Source: JAWLHU01 sp049325315 (GTDB lineage: Bacteria; Bacillota; Sulfobacillia; Symbiobacteriales; Symbiobacteriaceae). Taken from it: a DNA stretch of 64,000 nucleotides. A program made the translations under genes and the position numbers. Numbering within the stretch: position 1 is the first letter of the stretch; each line of letters begins with the position of its first letter. Positions 17,101 to 25,724 of the stretch are shown piece by piece. The notes under the pieces were generated by a model. The model had not been told where the DNA came from and ran no database searches. It saw nothing but the letters and a program-made list of their open reading frames with translations. The stretch lies in contig JBMONB010000128.1 in assembly GCA_049325315.1 (NCBI GenBank), forward strand, positions 5,035-69,034. The letters run 5' to 3'.

Positions 17101-17675
17101 TGGGCAAGTTCTACCACGGGCTGGCGCTGCAGCTGCTGCTCTACCTCTACGCCGTGGTGGAGACCGGCGATCCGCTCCTGCCCGGGCGGCGCCGGCCGGC
17201 GGGGGCGCTCTACTTCCCGGTCTACGACCCCATGGAGCGGCTGGTGATTCCCGAGTCGACCGAGCGGCTGCTGGAGCTGCGCCGCAAGCGGTTCAAGGCG
17301 ACCGGCATCCTCAGCGACGAGCCGGAACTGGTCCGCTGCATGGATGACGCCGGCCTCGGCCTCACCCAGGTGAAGCTGAACAAGGACGGCTCGGTACGCA
17401 AGAACGCCCCCGTAGCCAGCCCGGAGCAGTTCCAGCAGCTCTTCGGCCACCTGCGGCAGGTGGTCCGGCGCTCCTCGGAGCGGCTGCTGGGCGGCGAGGT
17501 GGCGGTTGCCCCCTACCGGATGGCGGGGCAGGCCCCCTGCACCCACTGCTCCTATAAGCCCGTCTGCCAGTTCGATCCGACGGTGGAGGGGCAGGGGTAC
17601 CGCCACCTGGAGCGGCTGAAGCCCGCCGAGGTCTGGTCCAGACTGAATCTGGAGGGAGGTGAGCGCCATGAGTGA
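14172..17675 (+). CDS. addB: ATP-dependent helicase/nuclease subunit B, AddB
   Basis: 1167 residues from ATG 14172, with TAGGAGG 6 bases upstream. The length matches Bacillus AddB. N-terminal Walker A G-S-A-G-A-G-K-T (residues ~8-15) and L-V-P-E-Q-A-T-F-Q lead a degenerate UvrD-like helicase; the C-terminal RecB-type nuclease has R-I-D-R-V-D-G and V-F-D-Y-K-S. Four iron-sulfur cysteines are present as C803 and C1123-x2-C1126-x5-C1132, the AddB cluster signature. AddAB loads at double-strand ends, recognises Chi and resects for RecA-dependent repair, and degrades foreign linear DNA. addB overlaps addA by 8 bases. The first third uses fewer GC-ending codons than the rest. Confidence 0.95.
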   Translation: MSLRLLIGSAGAGKTYTCLDEISAAARGPGGPLILLVPEQATFQMEQALLAPGRLTGIMRAQVLSFQRLAWRVSLRAGGLAHPPLSELGKRMVLRALLERRQGELRIFAQVADRPGFIEKLAGTISELRTYQQGPSQLLRHLRFMSATGQEETALGAKLHDLALVMSDLSAYTSGRFTDPDDYLSVLAERLPASEVLADAEVWVDGFTGFTPQELAVMGAIFSSARRVHLSLCIAPSQLYKAGGHHNEGDLFHPTLSTYDQIMKLAATHSVVVEEPLLLRETPRFASAPELAYIEKHLFKLTPSAWTLGAPSAITLVQAQNRREEVEAAAREVLRLVREDGLRYRAIAVVVRNLDAYGDLTASVFAEHGIPAFIDRRRTVAHHPLVELLRAALETVITDWAYAPVFRYLKTDLTNAYRDQVDLLENYVIEHGIRGRAWQQEDPWQFVRRYTLEEEEAASPGQQAMLERLHRVRHRATAELVAFHKRLARRGRRGLTVREITTALFQLVDELKVARRLEQWSGEAEAAGDLETAREHEQVWDGVLELMDQMVEGLGEATVSLSQYLHILSAGLDGMRLGLIPPGLDQVIVGTVERSRHAGVRATLILGATEKDFPPQPPEDAIFTDRERERLEKEGLEVGPTSLLRLFQEQYFTYVALTRGSDRLYLSYPLADESGRSLSPSPVIRRMMQLFPDLAVKPAVDPLPTAPATLAAVTSPAHLAAALARALRLHRSGYALDPQWLEVYQWAVLDPKLQRQMAPVLASVAYEEWYGQRSGPLSPELARLLYGDRLLTSVSRLESFIACPFRHFASHGLRLSERAKFQVTAPEFGLFYHAALSLFVRELAAEGRPWNTLQPEEAAERMDRLVDLLAPRLQSEILLSSPQHRYLLRVMRRTLHASLRFLNEHMYHGQFRPLWVELPFGESGDAPGLPPVSIALPDGSEVLLRGRIDRVDGMQGEDGAWHLRVFDYKSSPRNLDLGKFYHGLALQLLLYLYAVVETGDPLLPGRRRPAGALYFPVYDPMERLVIPESTERLLELRRKRFKATGILSDEPELVRCMDDAGLGLTQVKLNKDGSVRKNAPVASPEQFQQLFGHLRQVVRRSSERLLGGEVAVAPYRMAGQAPCTHCSYKPVCQFDPTVEGQGYRHLERLKPAEVWSRLNLEGGERHE

Positions 17676-20600
17676 GACCGCGCCGAAGTGGACCCCCGAG
17701 CAGGAGCAGGCGATCGTGGCCCGTGGAAGCGATATCCTCGTGGCCGCCGCCGCCGGCTCCGGCAAGACCGCGACCCTGGTGGAGCGGGTGATCCGCCGGC
17801 TGATGGATCCCATCAAACCGGTCGATGTGGACCAGCTCCTGGTGGTCACCTTCACCGAGGCGGCCGCCACCGAGATGCGGGAGCGCATCGGCGCCGCCAT
17901 TCAGAAGGCGCTGCTGGAGAACCCGGAGGATGCGCGCCTGCAGCGCCAGCTGGCGATGCTGGGGCGGGCCTCCATCTCCACGCTGCACTCGTTCTGCATG
18001 TCGCTGATCCGCCAGTACTTCTACCGGCTGGGGCTCGACCCCGCGGTGCAGGTGATGAGCGAGCACGAGGCGCTCCTGCTGCGCCACGAGGTGCTCGACG
18101 ACCTCTTCAATCAGCGTTTCGAGGAGGAGCCCGAGGGGCCGTTCTACGGACTGGTCGACCGCTACGGCGGCGGGCGCGATGACGAGGGGCTCCGACAGCT
18201 GGTGCTCACCCTCTACGACTACATGCAGTCGCTGCCCTGGCCCGAGCAGTGGCTGGCCGACAGCCTGGCCCGCTTCGACCTGCCCGAAGAGGCGGCGATC
18301 GAGTCGCTGGACTGGTGGCCGCCGCTGAAGCGGCAGGTGGAGCTGACGCTCTCACGGGCCGCCCAGGCCCTGGCGGAGGCCGACCGGTTAGCCCGGCGCC
18401 CCGGCGGCCCGGTGGAGTACGCCGAACTGCTGGTGGCGGAGCGTGAGGCGGTTCAGGCCGCCTGCTTCGCCGAGTCGTGGGCGGAACTGGCCGGCGCCAT
18501 CGGGGCGGTGGAGTTCGGGCGACTGCCTTCCATTAAGAAGGGCGAGGCAGACGAGGCGCTCCAGGAGCAGGTCAAGAGGCTGCGAGACGAGGCGAAGAAA
18601 GCGGTCCGGTCGCTGGCCGACTCCTACTTTGCCCGGCCCGCCGCCGACTGGCTGGCCGACCTGCGGGCGACCGCCCCCCACCTGCAGACCCTGGGCGAGG
18701 TGGTGCTCCAGTTCGGCGCCGCCTTCCGGGAGGCGAAGGCGAGCCAGTCGGCCATCGACTTCAACGACCTGGAGCGGTTTGCTCTGCAGTTGCTGCGGGC
18801 GCCCGAGTCGGAGCCCGGGGGGCCGGTGCTGCCCTCCGACGTGGCCCGGGAGCTGCGGGCCCGCTACGAGGAGATCTTGGTCGATGAGTACCAGGACATC
18901 AACGGCGTGCAGGATGCGATCCTTACCCTGGTCGCCCGCGACGGGGGTGACGGCGCCCCCAACCGGTTCATGGTGGGCGATGTGAAGCAGTCGATCTACC
19001 GCTTCCGCCACGCTGATCCGTCGCTCTTCCTGAAGAAGTACCAGTCCTTCACCCCCTGGGCGGGCGCCCCCGCCGACGGCGGCGGGCGGATCGTGCTGGG
19101 CGCCAACTTCCGCAGCCGGGCGGGCGTGGTGGACGCGGTGAACTTCCTCTTCCGGCAGATCATGACCGCCGGGGCGGGCGAGCTTGACTACGACGAGGCG
19201 GCAGAGCTGCGCTACCGGGCCGGCTACCCGCCGCTGCCCGACGTGCTGGGGGCTGGTGGGGAGGATCCGGCCGGCCCGCCGGTGGAGGTTCACCTGCTGG
19301 ACCGTCAGGATGGCAGTGGCTCCACCGCCGCTGTCGCCGAGCCAGGCGAAGAGGAGAGCGGTGCGGCAGATGAGCCCGACCCCGCCGCCATGGAGTTGGC
19401 CGAACTCTCCGCCGTGGAGCGGGAGGCCCGGCTGGTGGCCCACCGCATCCGGGAGATGGTGGACGGCGCCCCCGACACCCAGCCGCTGCTGGTCTGGGAC
19501 AAGCAGGCCGGCGGGTACCGGCGGATCCGCTACCGGGACATCGTCATCCTGCTGCGGGCGACCACCGGGCGGGTCAACACCTACCTGGAGGTGCTGAGCC
19601 AGGCGGGGATCCCCGCCCACGGCCAGATGTCTACCGGCTACTTCGCCGCCACCGAGGTGGAGGTGGTGCTGAGCCTGCTGCAGATCCTGGACAACCCCCG
19701 GCAAGATATCCCCCTGGCCGCCGTGCTCCGCTCGCCCATTGTCGGCCTCTCCACCGCCGACCTGGCCCGGATTCGGGTGGCCAGCCCCCGCGGCTCCTTC
19801 TACGAGGCGCTGATGGCCGCCACCGCCCCCAGGGAGCTGCTGGCCGAGGCGGCGGTGACCGCTCCGGCGGAGACGGCCGGCGAGGGCGGGACGGTGGAGC
19901 AGGCCGAGGTGCTGGCCAACTTCATCGAGTCGCTGGAGCGCTGGCGCACCCTGGCCCGGCGCCGCCCGCTCAGCCAGGTGCTCTGGCTGATCTACCAGGA
20001 GACCGGCTACCTGCACTACGTGGCCGGCATGCCCGGCGGGGCGCAGCGGCAGGCCAACCTGCTGGCGCTCTACGACCGGGCCCGCCAGTTCGACCAGTTC
20101 GCCCGCCAGGGGCTCTTCCGCTTCCTGCGCTTCGTGGAGCGGCTCCGGGAGGAGGAGGCCGACATGGGCGCCGCCCTCGCCCTGGGTGAGGGGGAAGATG
20201 TGGTCCGGCTGATGTCGATCCACAAGTCGAAGGGGCTGGAGTTCCCCGTCGTCTTCGTCGCCTCCATGGGCAGCCAGTTCGCCCGGATGGACCTGACCGG
20301 CGACCTGCTCCTGGAGAAGGGGATCGGCTTCGGCCCCCTGCTGGTCGACCCCGTGCAGCGCATGAAGTTCCCCACCCTGGCCTTCCACGCCGTGCGGGAA
20401 GCGACCCGTCTCGCCGCCCTGGCCGAGGAGCTGCGGGTGCTCTACGTGGCGCTGACCCGGGCCCGGGAGCGGTTGATCCTGGTGGGCAGCGCCCGCGACC
20501 TGACCGCCCGCTGCGAGCGCTGGGGGGCGGCCGCGGCCTGCGAGGGCTGGCCCCTGCCCGAGACGATCTTGCTGGCCGCCGACTCCTACCTCGACTGGGT

Positions 20601-21555
20601 TGGCCCGGCCCTGATGCGCCATGAGGCGGGTGAGCCGCTCCGGGAGGCGGCGGGGCTGAAGGGGACCGCCGACCCCGAGGTGGCCGCCGACCGCTCCCAG
20701 TGGCAGGTCTACCGCTGGGACACCATCGCCCAGCAGGCGCTGCTCGACCTGGCCGCCGCCTCGCCGGAAGATGAACCGCTCGACTGGTCCCGCATCGGCG
20801 CCGCCGAGCCGCTGGACCGGCCCGTCGACCTGCAGCTGGGCGCCGCCCTGCGGGAGCGGTTCGACTGGCGCTACAAGTACGCGGATCTGATCCACAAGTT
20901 CGGCAAGCTCTCGGTCACCGAGCTGAAGGGCCACTTCGACCCGGAGAAGGAGGACCTGCCGCCCGAGAAGATCCCCCGGCAGCGCATGGGCAACCTCGAC
21001 CGGTTCCCCCGTTTCCTGCAGGAAACCCGCAAGGCGCTGACGCCCACCGAGCGCGGAACCCTGGCCCACCTGGTGCTCCAGCATCTGGACCTGACCCGCC
21101 CGCTGAACGAGGCCGATGTGACCGCCCAGGTGGCCGACCTGGTCGCCCGGCAGGTGCTGACCGCCGAGCAGGCCGAGGCGGTGGAGGCGGGGCCGATCGC
21201 CCGCTTCTTCGCCTCGGACCTGGGGCAGCGGATCCGCCGGGAGCCCGGCAGGGTGCAGCGGGAGCTGTCGTTCACCCTGGCGATCCCCGCCGGCGAGGTC
21301 TACGCCGACCTGGCGCCGGAGATCGCCGCCGGCGAGAGCGTGATCGTGCAGGGCATGATCGACCTCTTGCTGGAAGAGGAGGATGGCTACGTGCTGGTGG
21401 ACTACAAGACCGACCGCCGGGAGCCCGAGGAGGCGGCCAAGCGGTACGGGATTCAGATCTCCCTCTACCGCCGGGCGGTGGAGGAGATTCTGGGCCGCCC
21501 GGTGGCCGAGGCCTACCTGCACTTCCTGGCCAGCGACCGGTCGATCCGGCTGTAG
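17668..21555 (+). CDS. addA: ATP-dependent helicase/nuclease subunit A, AddA
   Basis: 1295 residues from ATG 17668 (GGAGGGAGGTGAG upstream). SF1A helicase motifs are in order: Q-motif W-T-P-E-Q-E-Q-A-I, Walker A A-G-S-G-K-T (K33), motif Ia T-L-H-S-F-C, motif II V-D-E-Y-Q-D-I-N, motif III G-D-V-K-Q-S-I-Y-R-F-R, motif V S-I-H-K-S-K-G-L-E-F-P, motif VI V-A-L-T-R-A-R-E-R. The C-terminal PD-(D/E)XK nuclease is intact (G-M-I-D-L-L, then D1245-Y-K1247). With AddB it forms the Bacillota RecBCD counterpart. Translation is coupled to addB. The following ATPase gene begins 17 bases after the stop. Confidence 0.95.
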   Translation: MSETAPKWTPEQEQAIVARGSDILVAAAAGSGKTATLVERVIRRLMDPIKPVDVDQLLVVTFTEAAATEMRERIGAAIQKALLENPEDARLQRQLAMLGRASISTLHSFCMSLIRQYFYRLGLDPAVQVMSEHEALLLRHEVLDDLFNQRFEEEPEGPFYGLVDRYGGGRDDEGLRQLVLTLYDYMQSLPWPEQWLADSLARFDLPEEAAIESLDWWPPLKRQVELTLSRAAQALAEADRLARRPGGPVEYAELLVAEREAVQAACFAESWAELAGAIGAVEFGRLPSIKKGEADEALQEQVKRLRDEAKKAVRSLADSYFARPAADWLADLRATAPHLQTLGEVVLQFGAAFREAKASQSAIDFNDLERFALQLLRAPESEPGGPVLPSDVARELRARYEEILVDEYQDINGVQDAILTLVARDGGDGAPNRFMVGDVKQSIYRFRHADPSLFLKKYQSFTPWAGAPADGGGRIVLGANFRSRAGVVDAVNFLFRQIMTAGAGELDYDEAAELRYRAGYPPLPDVLGAGGEDPAGPPVEVHLLDRQDGSGSTAAVAEPGEEESGAADEPDPAAMELAELSAVEREARLVAHRIREMVDGAPDTQPLLVWDKQAGGYRRIRYRDIVILLRATTGRVNTYLEVLSQAGIPAHGQMSTGYFAATEVEVVLSLLQILDNPRQDIPLAAVLRSPIVGLSTADLARIRVASPRGSFYEALMAATAPRELLAEAAVTAPAETAGEGGTVEQAEVLANFIESLERWRTLARRRPLSQVLWLIYQETGYLHYVAGMPGGAQRQANLLALYDRARQFDQFARQGLFRFLRFVERLREEEADMGAALALGEGEDVVRLMSIHKSKGLEFPVVFVASMGSQFARMDLTGDLLLEKGIGFGPLLVDPVQRMKFPTLAFHAVREATRLAALAEELRVLYVALTRARERLILVGSARDLTARCERWGAAAACEGWPLPETILLAADSYLDWVGPALMRHEAGEPLREAAGLKGTADPEVAADRSQWQVYRWDTIAQQALLDLAAASPEDEPLDWSRIGAAEPLDRPVDLQLGAALRERFDWRYKYADLIHKFGKLSVTELKGHFDPEKEDLPPEKIPRQRMGNLDRFPRFLQETRKALTPTERGTLAHLVLQHLDLTRPLNEADVTAQVADLVARQVLTAEQAEAVEAGPIARFFASDLGQRIRREPGRVQRELSFTLAIPAGEVYADLAPEIAAGESVIVQGMIDLLLEEEDGYVLVDYKTDRREPEEAAKRYGIQISLYRRAVEEILGRPVAEAYLHFLASDRSIRL

Positions 21556-21572
21556 TAAGAGGAGGTATATCT

Positions 21573-24170
21573 ATGGCGGTGCAAGCGGCGATTTGGGCCT
21601 GGGTAGAAACCCTCCCGGCATGGCAGAGTGACTTGGTTCGTCGACTATGTGCCAACACGTCCCTGAATGAGAGCGAACTCCAACAGGTTAAGCGCAATCT
21701 GTTGGCAGAGGTTGGTCTGCCGGATTCGGGGCCAGTCGAAAAACCGATACCGGCAAAGTTAGGGGACATACCGGCTGATGCGGCGGTAAGCGGGTCCGTG
21801 CGCCTTCGTGCCATCGGGGATCTCAAGAACGTCGGGGCGATCGAGCCAGGCCAACGTCTAGTGTTCAGCCGCGACGGACTAACAGTAATCTACGGTGACA
21901 ACGGTGCAGGCAAGTCCAGTGTGGCCCGACCTCTCAAGCAGGCATGTCGTGCTACAGATACGTCCACCGTTATCTTGCCCAATGTCTTTTCTGCGAGTTC
22001 TGCCGAAGGTGAAGTCACGATTGAGTACGAAGAGGGCGCGAATGTCAAAACTCTGATCCGTAAGGTTAACACCGCACCAGAGCCGGTGCTCTCAACAATC
22101 AGCGTGTTCGATTCTGGCACGGCTCGGTTCTATATGGCCAACGAGAATGAGGTGGCCTACATCCCCTCTGGACTCACCCTCTTCGAGCGGTTGGTTCAAG
22201 CCCAGAACCGATTGCGTGAGATGCTCCAGGAGGAGATCGATCTCCTCCAGAGAGATAGACCGGCGTTCGTGGAGAGTGAGTTCTCTACGGACACTCCGGT
22301 GAGGCAACTGCTGTCGTCACTCTCTGAAAGGACAGTACCCAAGGAAGTTCTGAAATGGGGCTCCCTAACCCTGGGTGAAGAAGAAAGGTTATCCCATCTG
22401 GAGAAAGCAGTTGCAACAATGCAATTAACTGATCCGACAAAACTTGCTCGGGATCTCCGACGAAAGGCGGAAGACGCTCGGCGGCTCAAGCGATTACTTG
22501 ATGATGTAGGACAAGCTCTGCGTGATGAATCTGTACAGCAGGTGCAGAGAGCGGACCTTGAGGCTGAGGCTGCACTGGAAGCGGCGCGACTTGCGTCTGG
22601 GGAGGCCTTTGCAGGTGAACCAATTCGTGGGGTTGGAAGCGTCCCATGGAAACTGTTGTGGGATGCTGCGAGGAAGTTCTCCTTGGAGCAGGCCTATCCG
22701 GGCCTACCTTTCCCGGTAACTGATGGGGAAGCCCGATGCGTACTTTGCCACCAGCCCTATGATGACCAGGCAAAACAGCGCATGCGTCGTTTTGAAGAGT
22801 TTGTTCGCAATGACGCTGAAACGAGTGCACGCCAGGCTGAGGTTAAGCGGAACCAATTGAGGGATTACCTGTTAGCAGCCTCCGTGGTGGCGGTGGCCGG
22901 CTCACCTGCGCAGACAATAATACACGATGAGATTCCGGAGTTAGCTGCCCGGGTCGATGGCTTTTACCAGTCGGCATTGGCTCGTCTCGAAGCGACGAAG
23001 ATGGCACTGCAAACTCACTCTTGGTTTCAGATTCCCCAACTAGTGGATAACCCGAGTTCGAGCATTGCAGAGTGGGCAGATAAGCTTGAGCAAGAAGCCA
23101 AGGTCAACGAGCAGATGACACAACCCGATGAGCAAAGCAAGGCGATCAAGGAGCTGGCTGAACTCAAGGCCCGCAAGCGTTTACAGACAAGGTTACAGGA
23201 GGTGCTGGATTACATATCCAGATTGAAGAGGGCAAGTCTGTTGCAGAAGGCTCATAGGAGTGCAGCTACGACTAGCATTACCAGCAAGCTAAACGAGTTG
23301 ATGGGTCAGGTGGTGACAGAAGGCCTTCGTCAGCGGCTGTCTCAAGAGCTGATGGCTTTGCGTTGTGAGTCAGTTCAGGTGAGGATGGACAGCAAGGGCG
23401 TAAAGGGCAAGACTCATGTCTTTCTGAAGCTCAACGCTACTAAGGCGAATGTCAAGGTGCAGGAGGTTCTAAGCGAAGGCGAACAAAGGGCTGTGTCCTT
23501 GGCATTCTTCCTAGCCGAAATCTCGTCATCTACTCATGACGGTGGTGTCATCTTGGACGACCCGGTATCCTCGCTGGATCACAGGCGCAGAGACCATGTT
23601 GCGCATCGCCTGGCGCAGGAAGCCAAACGACGGCAGGTCATTGTATTTACCCACGATCTGAACTTCCTGTTCGAGTTGACTAGGGCAGCCGAACAACAAG
23701 GAGCACCATGCCGGCTCTCTTCCATTCGGAGCGCGGCTGGAATGGTGGGCTTAGTTGAAAACGATGCGCCATGGTTGGCCCAGGATGTTAGGGCGAGGAT
23801 TGGTCACCTCAAGAATGAACTTCAGTCGAGGTTAAGGAAGCTTGAGAGTAATGCTGACCCAAGATACCCATATGAAGCGAAAAACTTCATGTTGCTGCTA
23901 CGGGAGACCTGGGAACGGCTCGTTGAAGAGAGGCTACTCAACAAGGCCATTCTTCGCTTTGATCCTGCCATTCAGACACAACGATTGGAGAAGGTAAAAG
24001 ACCGCCTCACCCCTGATATCATCCTTGAGGTAGTTCAAGGCATGACGGAGACTTCAGCGTGGGTCCATGATCAGGCTGCGTCCATCAATAAGGAACCACC
24101 CAGCACTCCTGTTATGGAAGAATCTCTTAGGAAGATTGAGGACCTATCAAAGCGCCTTCCTCCAAGATAA
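21573..24170 (+). CDS. Rad50/RloC-like AAA ATPase with central CxxC hook, candidate defence protein
   Basis: 865 residues, with AGAGGAGGTATATCT before ATG 21573. Walker A G-D-N-G-A-G-K-S-S (residues 108-116); a central C389-V-L-C392 flanked by coiled coil, like a Rad50 zinc hook; signature L-S-E-G-E-Q-R-A; Walker B V-I-L-D-D-P-V-S-S-L-D (D662, D663); H-loop F-T-H-D-L-N. This layout fits the AAA_13 group containing RloC and PrrC anticodon nucleases. A C-terminal R777-x3-E781 with H832 further on recalls the R-x3-E...H triad of those nucleases, but the spacing to His is longer, so nuclease identity is only suggested. Base and codon use is clearly AT-richer than addA before it and the peptidase after it, indicating acquisition. 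Confidence 0.72.
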   Translation: MAVQAAIWAWVETLPAWQSDLVRRLCANTSLNESELQQVKRNLLAEVGLPDSGPVEKPIPAKLGDIPADAAVSGSVRLRAIGDLKNVGAIEPGQRLVFSRDGLTVIYGDNGAGKSSVARPLKQACRATDTSTVILPNVFSASSAEGEVTIEYEEGANVKTLIRKVNTAPEPVLSTISVFDSGTARFYMANENEVAYIPSGLTLFERLVQAQNRLREMLQEEIDLLQRDRPAFVESEFSTDTPVRQLLSSLSERTVPKEVLKWGSLTLGEEERLSHLEKAVATMQLTDPTKLARDLRRKAEDARRLKRLLDDVGQALRDESVQQVQRADLEAEAALEAARLASGEAFAGEPIRGVGSVPWKLLWDAARKFSLEQAYPGLPFPVTDGEARCVLCHQPYDDQAKQRMRRFEEFVRNDAETSARQAEVKRNQLRDYLLAASVVAVAGSPAQTIIHDEIPELAARVDGFYQSALARLEATKMALQTHSWFQIPQLVDNPSSSIAEWADKLEQEAKVNEQMTQPDEQSKAIKELAELKARKRLQTRLQEVLDYISRLKRASLLQKAHRSAATTSITSKLNELMGQVVTEGLRQRLSQELMALRCESVQVRMDSKGVKGKTHVFLKLNATKANVKVQEVLSEGEQRAVSLAFFLAEISSSTHDGGVILDDPVSSLDHRRRDHVAHRLAQEAKRRQVIVFTHDLNFLFELTRAAEQQGAPCRLSSIRSAAGMVGLVENDAPWLAQDVRARIGHLKNELQSRLRKLESNADPRYPYEAKNFMLLLRETWERLVEERLLNKAILRFDPAIQTQRLEKVKDRLTPDIILEVVQGMTETSAWVHDQAASINKEPPSTPVMEESLRKIEDLSKRLPPR

Positions 24171-24182
24171 GGAGGAGTTGAT

Positions 24183-24758
24183 ATGCCGCGTCAACTGACC
24201 CGCGCCGAGCAGGAGGCGCAGCGGGTGCTGGCACGGGCGAAAGAGGAGTTCCAGGCGCTGGAGGAGGACTGGCACTCCTACCTGCTCGATGTGGAGCTGC
24301 TGGCCAGCCTGCTCTTCAACCTGGGCGTGCAGCAGGTCCCCGACCTGCGGGTGGGCGGCCGGGAGTACGCCGCCTTCCTGGAGGCCAGCCAGGGGCTCAT
24401 CGTGGTGGAGGCGAATCACCACGAGCACCGGCGCCGCTTCTCCGTCGCCCACGAGGTGGGCCATTTCGTCTTGCACTACCTGCCCAGGACCGGCGGCGAC
24501 ACCTACCGCTGCACCCCGTCGGACATGGAGCGGGGGAGCGAGCCCACCGGGACCGGGGCCGGGGTTACGCATGGGCGGCAGGAGTGGGAGGCGAACCTCT
24601 TCGCCGCCGAGCTGCTGATGCCCGAGCAGCCGGTGCTGGCCATGTACCGGGTGGTGGGCGGGAGCGTCAGCCGGCTGGCGAAACACTTCTGCGTATCGCC
24701 GCAGGCAATGGAGATTCGGCTGAAGCGGCTTCCGCTGCCCTTCCGGCCCAAGCGGTAG
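24183..24758 (+). CDS. ImmA/IrrE-family metallo-endopeptidase
   Basis: 191 residues from ATG 24183, 12 bases after the ATPase stop, with GGAGGAG upstream. The zincin motif V-A-H-E-V-G-H-F (HExxH) and the downstream acidic ligand helix (Q-E-W-E-A-N-L-F-A-A-E-L-L-M-P) are intact, as in ImmA/IrrE proteases that cleave phage-type or stress repressors. No helix-turn-helix domain is fused and no XRE repressor gene lies beside it, so its substrate is unknown. Codon use is high-GC like the core genome, unlike its immediate upstream neighbour. Either the ATPase was inserted between addA and this gene, or the two act together as sensor/protease and effector; the sequence does not decide. Confidence 0.85.
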   Translation: MPRQLTRAEQEAQRVLARAKEEFQALEEDWHSYLLDVELLASLLFNLGVQQVPDLRVGGREYAAFLEASQGLIVVEANHHEHRRRFSVAHEVGHFVLHYLPRTGGDTYRCTPSDMERGSEPTGTGAGVTHGRQEWEANLFAAELLMPEQPVLAMYRVVGGSVSRLAKHFCVSPQAMEIRLKRLPLPFRPKR

Positions 24759-24806
24759 ACTGCGTTAGTCGGTCCCCGTGTCGAGAAAAGGTGAGCGAAA
24801 ACCAGG

Positions 24807-24927
24807 ACACGCCTTCAGGTTTCGACATACCCAAAGGCGTGTTCTGTGCACTAGATTGGTCGCCGCCGTCCATCATTTGGGACGGTGACTGCGGGCTCCT
24901 GGGCGCCCCCATTCGGGCGTCCCTTTT
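24807..24927 (+). ncRNA. three successive stem-loops ending in a T tract; possible small structured RNA or composite terminator
   Basis: Stem 1: ACACGCCTT (24807-24815) with AAGGCGTGT (24834-24842). Stem 2: CCGTCC (24866-24871) with GGACGG (24880-24885). Stem 3: GGGCGCCC (24901-24908) with GGGCGTCC (24915-24922, one G-T pair), followed by CTTTT. The last hairpin is a plausible terminator for the addAB-ATPase-protease operon. The first two suggest a structured transcript. No known RNA family was recognised. Confidence 0.4.
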
Positions 24928-25003
24928 CATTGTGGTCAGAGCGGGTGAACCTCTGGGTTTGCTTGGCACCCACCGGCCGGACGCTCAATCCATCGTGAGC
25001 ATG

Positions 25004-25171
25004 ACATTGTAAGGCCTTGGGTTCGTCTTGTGAGACCTTGGGTTCGTCTTGTGAGACCTTGGGTTCGTCTTGTAAGACCTTGGGTTCGTCTTGTAAGACC
25101 TTGGGTTCGTCTTGTAAGACCTTGGGTTCGCATTGTGAAGGCTTGGGCTTGCCTTGTAAGGCCTTGGGTTC
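25004..25171. repeat. 21-base tandem array, about eight units
   Basis: Eight consecutive 21-base units with consensus GTCTTGTAAGACCTTGGGTTC; the central five are nearly identical and the outer ones diverge (GCATTGTGAAGGCTTGGGCTT). Because 21 is a multiple of 3, open frames run through it on both strands (for example a repeated R-R-T-Q-G-L-T), but no start site or family supports coding. There are no spacers, so it is not CRISPR. Confidence 0.9.
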
Positions 25172-25724
25172 GCATTGAATCTCATGTGCAGTTCTTGTGT
25201 CTTACTGATGATCTCAGTGTCCAACACACGGTCCGTCCTCGCGTCGTGTTTTGTGCTCCGTTGTTTATGCAGGGTCAGCCTGGGAAGCCCGAACAGCAAG
25301 GGTTCGGTAGCTGACTTTCTCCTGTGGGATATGCAACGATGAATATCGGCAAGCTTTCCTTCCCGCGTCCCCGGTCCATAGGAGTCCCATCGCGTCCGGT
25401 GGGGAGGTATGGCCAACCCCTATGGGCTGGGGGCCATCTGACGCAGGCAAGGGAAGGCAACCCCTGAAACCCGCACCGGGCAAGGGCGTGGCAGATCATC
25501 CCCAACGGTTTGTAAGCGCTTGTGAGCGTTTGTAAGAGAGATGGTACTCCTTGTGAGGCAGCAGGTAAGTCACCCGACTCGCCATTGCCCCCAGACTGCC
25601 GGCCAGCAGTCTGGGGGGGCCGCATTTTCATGGATCAAATCTGTCCGAATAGCAGGGTTGCCCGCCCTCCAGGGCCAATTACTTCATGAGACGAACTTTT
25701 TCTCAGCAGGGGGACTCAGACACA
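25172..25724. other. gene-poor stretch upstream of the S9 peptidase
   Basis: No gene with a ribosome site was found. At 25509-25536 there are closely spaced TTGTAAG/TTGTGAG heptamers, the same heptamer seen in the 21-base array. A hairpin follows at 25588-25618. The final 40 bases carry the peptidase leader. Confidence 0.5.
25588..25618. terminator. strong hairpin, terminator-like
   Basis: CCCCCAGACTGC pairs with GCAGTCTGGGGGG across a 6-base loop; only a short TTTT lies beyond (~25625). It may end a transcript from the array region or act in the leader of the S9 peptidase. Confidence 0.5.

Noticed and set aside
13959..17900. 1313-codon open frame antisense to addB
   Set aside because: It mirrors high-GC third-position bias of addB/addA, lacks a ribosome site and recognisable domains; addB on the plus strand has all family motifs.
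18388..21522. 1044-codon open frame antisense to addA
   Set aside because: Shadow of addA; His/Gly/Gln-rich nonsense composition without any motif.
25004..25171. CRISPR array
   Set aside because: Units are contiguous with no spacers, and no cas genes are present; the same holds for 54502-54750.
24936..25416. Heptapeptide-repeat frames over the 25 kb array (R-R-T-Q-G-L-T, N-P-R-S-Y-K-T)
   Set aside because: Both arise because the unit is 21 bases; several frames are open at once and no start signal is present.
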